Of a stretch of 64,000 nucleotides of DNA, positions 61,722 through 64,000 are shown piece by piece. The position numbers and the translations under genes were made by a program. A model generated the notes under the pieces. It had not been told where the DNA came from, ran no database searches, and saw only the letters and a list, made by a program, of their open reading frames with translations. The DNA is from an uncultured Chlorobiaceae bacterium (GTDB taxonomy: Bacteria; Bacteroidota; Chlorobiia; Chlorobiales; Chlorobiaceae). Position 1 is the stretch's first letter. Every line of letters begins with the position of its first letter. The stretch lies in contig CAJEXI010000010.1 of NCBI GenBank assembly GCA_903994455.1, positions 8,169 through 72,168 of the forward strand. The letters run 5' to 3'.

Positions 61722-64000
61722 ATGAAAAACGTCATGATCACTGAAGGATTTTCGGGTCTTTCGGAGGCAGAAGCGGCAGAACGACTGCTTTCAGAAGGAT
61801 ACAATGAGCTGCCCTCTGCGGGGCAACGAGGTATTTTTTCTTTGGCGTTTGGTGTTGTCCGCGAACCGATGTTTTTGTTGCTGGTTGCCTGTGGAGCACT
61901 CTATCTGGTGCTTGGCGATGTTCAGGAGGCCTTGATGCTTCTCGGGTTTGTCTTTTTTGTGATGGGTCTGACTCTCTACGAGGAGCGAAAAACGGAGAAT
62001 GCTCTTGATGCGCTGAGAGATCTTTCCAGCCCGCGTGCGCAGGTTGTCAGGGATGGGCAAGAACGGCGTATTGCGGGGCGTGAGGTGGTGCGAGGTGATA
62101 TTCTTGTGGTCAATGAGGGTGATCGTGTTCCTGCCGATGCGCGGCTGCTTTCGTGCCTGAATCTTTCGGTTGACGAATCTCTTTTGACTGGAGAATCAGT
62201 TCCGGTCCGAAAATCAGATGATGCCGGGGAGGAAAAAGAGGTTTGCCCAGGTGGAGATGATCTTCCTTTCATCTATTCAGGTACTTTGGTCGTTCAGGGG
62301 CAGGGTATTGCAAGAGTTATCTCAACTGGCACAAAGACCGAAATCGGAAAAATCGGCGTTGTGTTGCAGAGTGTTGAGCCTGAAGAGACGCTGTTGCAGA
62401 AAGAGACGGATCGATGGGTGCGTACCCTGGCTGTTTTTGGATTGTCATTATGCGTTCTTGTCATCATTTTTTACAGCCTCACCCGTGGCGACTGGCTTCA
62501 TGGATTACTTGCCGGTGTTACTCTTGCGATGGCAACACTTCCTGAAGAGTTGCCGGTTGTCCTGACCATTTTTCTTGCCATGGGGGCATGGAGAATTGCC
62601 AAAAAACAGGTTCTTGCCCGTCGAATGCCAGCTATAGAGACACTGGGATCAGCCACGATTCTCTGTGTAGACAAGACAGGTACGCTTACCATGAATCGCA
62701 TGACAGTCAGCAAGCTTTTTGCGGGTGGAGAGCTGCTTGATGTTGAGACGGTTTCAAGGAATTCCATGCCGGAAGAATTTCATGAACTTCTGGAATTCAG
62801 TATTTTGGCCAGTCAGCTTGATCCGTTTGACCCAATGGAAAAAGCCATCAAAGAGACGGGAGATGACTATCTGACCGAAACGGAACATTTGCACCAGGAC
62901 TGGGAGCTGGTTCATGAATATGCCTTGTCAAAAGAGCTGCTTTCACTTTCACGTGTCTGGAAATCGGCGGAAAATGAACAGTATACTATTGCTGCAAAAG
63001 GTGCTCCTGAAGCGATTATCGAGCTTTGTCATGTTGATGAACCTGCGAGAGCAGAACTTTTTACTCATGTCGCCGACATGGCTGATTGTGGGTTGCGGGT
63101 TCTTGGGGTGGCAAGGGCATTTTTTCAGCAGCCAGTTTTACCAGAGGCGCAGGGAGACTTTGTTTTTGAATTTCTTGGTTTTATCGGTCTTTCTGATCCG
63201 GTGCGTCCGACTGTTTGTTCAGCCATTGCAGAATGTTACAGCGCCGGAGTTCGAGTGGTGATGATCACCGGTGATTTTCCTGGAACGGCACGCAATATTG
63301 CCCGGCAGACGGGGCTGAAAAAAGCTGACAAGTGCCTTACTGGACCGGAACTGCAGGGTATGACAGACCGTGAACTGCAAGAGAGGATCAATGAGGTGAA
63401 TATTTTTGCGAGGGTTGTGCCGGAGCAGAAATTGCGGCTGGTTAATGCGTTCAAGGCTAACGGAGAAATTGTTGCCATGACAGGGGATGGTGTCAATGAT
63501 GCTCCTGCACTGAAAGCGGCCAACATTGGCATTGCCATGGGTGGACGGGGAACGGATGTTGCCCGTGAGTCGGCATCCCTGGTTTTGCTTGATGATGATT
63601 TTTCATCGATTGTGCAGGCCATCAGGCTGGGCCGAAGGATTTTTGACAACATCAGAAAAGCCATTGCCTATATTTTTGCGATCCATATCCCCATTGCAGG
63701 AATGTCGCTCTTTCCGGTGCTTTTTCAGTGGCCGCTGCTTTTGCTGCCAGCGCATATTGCCTTGTTGCAGCTTGTCATTGATCCGGCTTGCTCAATCGTC
63801 TTTGAAGCTGAGGGAGAAGAGGCTGATGTTATGAATCGTCCACCCCGGAACTCCAGGGAGCCCCTCTTCTGTCGCAAAACTCTTGTTCTCAGCCTGATGC
63901 AGGGCATTATTGTGCTTGTTGTTCTTTTGGGCGTTTTCTGGTTGGCCCGTTCAAGAGGAGCCGATGAGCAGGAAATTCGGGCCTTGACCTTTACCACACT
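61722..64000 (+). CDS. Cation-transporting P-type ATPase (3' end outside window)
   Basis: At least 759 residues, still open at the window edge. N-terminal cation-ATPase segment (GLSEAEAAERLLSEGYNELP), actuator LLTGESVPV, membrane motif MATLPEELPVVLT, phosphorylation site DKTGTLT (Asp317), KGAPEAII nucleotide-binding motif, and hinge GDGVNDAP (about 588). Overall PacL/P2-like, but the membrane motif is PEELP rather than the PEGLP of Ca pumps, so the transported ion is uncertain. Starts 13 bases after murB. The ATG at 61734 is an alternative. Confidence 0.88.
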   Translation, partial: MKNVMITEGFSGLSEAEAAERLLSEGYNELPSAGQRGIFSLAFGVVREPMFLLLVACGALYLVLGDVQEALMLLGFVFFVMGLTLYEERKTENALDALRDLSSPRAQVVRDGQERRIAGREVVRGDILVVNEGDRVPADARLLSCLNLSVDESLLTGESVPVRKSDDAGEEKEVCPGGDDLPFIYSGTLVVQGQGIARVISTGTKTEIGKIGVVLQSVEPEETLLQKETDRWVRTLAVFGLSLCVLVIIFYSLTRGDWLHGLLAGVTLAMATLPEELPVVLTIFLAMGAWRIAKKQVLARRMPAIETLGSATILCVDKTGTLTMNRMTVSKLFAGGELLDVETVSRNSMPEEFHELLEFSILASQLDPFDPMEKAIKETGDDYLTETEHLHQDWELVHEYALSKELLSLSRVWKSAENEQYTIAAKGAPEAIIELCHVDEPARAELFTHVADMADCGLRVLGVARAFFQQPVLPEAQGDFVFEFLGFIGLSDPVRPTVCSAIAECYSAGVRVVMITGDFPGTARNIARQTGLKKADKCLTGPELQGMTDRELQERINEVNIFARVVPEQKLRLVNAFKANGEIVAMTGDGVNDAPALKAANIGIAMGGRGTDVARESASLVLLDDDFSSIVQAIRLGRRIFDNIRKAIAYIFAIHIPIAGMSLFPVLFQWPLLLLPAHIALLQLVIDPACSIVFEAEGEEADVMNRPPRNSREPLFCRKTLVLSLMQGIIVLVVLLGVFWLARSRGADEQEIRALTFTT

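Overview
The window looks like chromosome of a green sulfur bacterium (Chlorobiales, Chlorobium/Pelodictyon type). The main evidence is a magnesium-chelatase cluster bchI-bchD-large subunit (50599-57797), together with a HupSLCD-type uptake-hydrogenase locus and the general gene content. Species was assigned from recall of gene families only; no database search was run.

Layout. (1) 1-12917: four copies of a large 'AAA-ATPase-like + PD-(D/E)XK' protein (one cut by the window edge), interleaved with GDP-fucose synthesis genes (fcl, gmd), a truncated second gmd, an IS1634-like insertion sequence and spacers full of two hairpin repeat families. (2) 12943-22807: conserved metabolism. This holds cysNC-cysD, a hydrogenase locus whose small and large subunit genes are fused by a deletion (hupS'-'hupL, then intact hupC and hupD), folE, an ABC-F ATPase and an AlkD-like gene. 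(3) 22962-49094: a long accessory region built from toxin-antitoxin modules, most of them decayed, and a type I restriction-modification system in two blocks. hsdR plus a metallopeptidase gene lie at 27.5-31.3 kb, and hsdM-KilA-N-hsdS at 37.0-41.5 kb. Each block carries scars of the missing half of the other. An unrecognised gene coupled to an FRG-domain gene (41647-43271) follows hsdS. A DUF4062/ATPase/winged-helix gene survives in three broken versions, and a PIN/antitoxin segment of about 0.9 kb is duplicated. One antitoxin gene is split by a 113-bp MITE-like insertion with TTA duplications. (4) 49274-64000: rluD-like, bchI, bchD, bchH/T, guaB, three serine tRNAs, a long murB with an extra C-terminal domain, and a P-type ATPase cut by the window edge.

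How it fits together. The flanks are housekeeping and photosynthesis genes. The middle is a defence/mobile island that has been duplicated and then eroded. Several deletions join at short direct repeats: hupSL, hsdR/M48, the DUF4062 gene and the P-loop remnant at 1500. This suggests microhomology-mediated deletion has shaped the whole window. Candidates for undescribed biology are the gene pair 41647-43271, the expanding AAA/PDDEXK array with its hairpin spacers, and the MurB extension.
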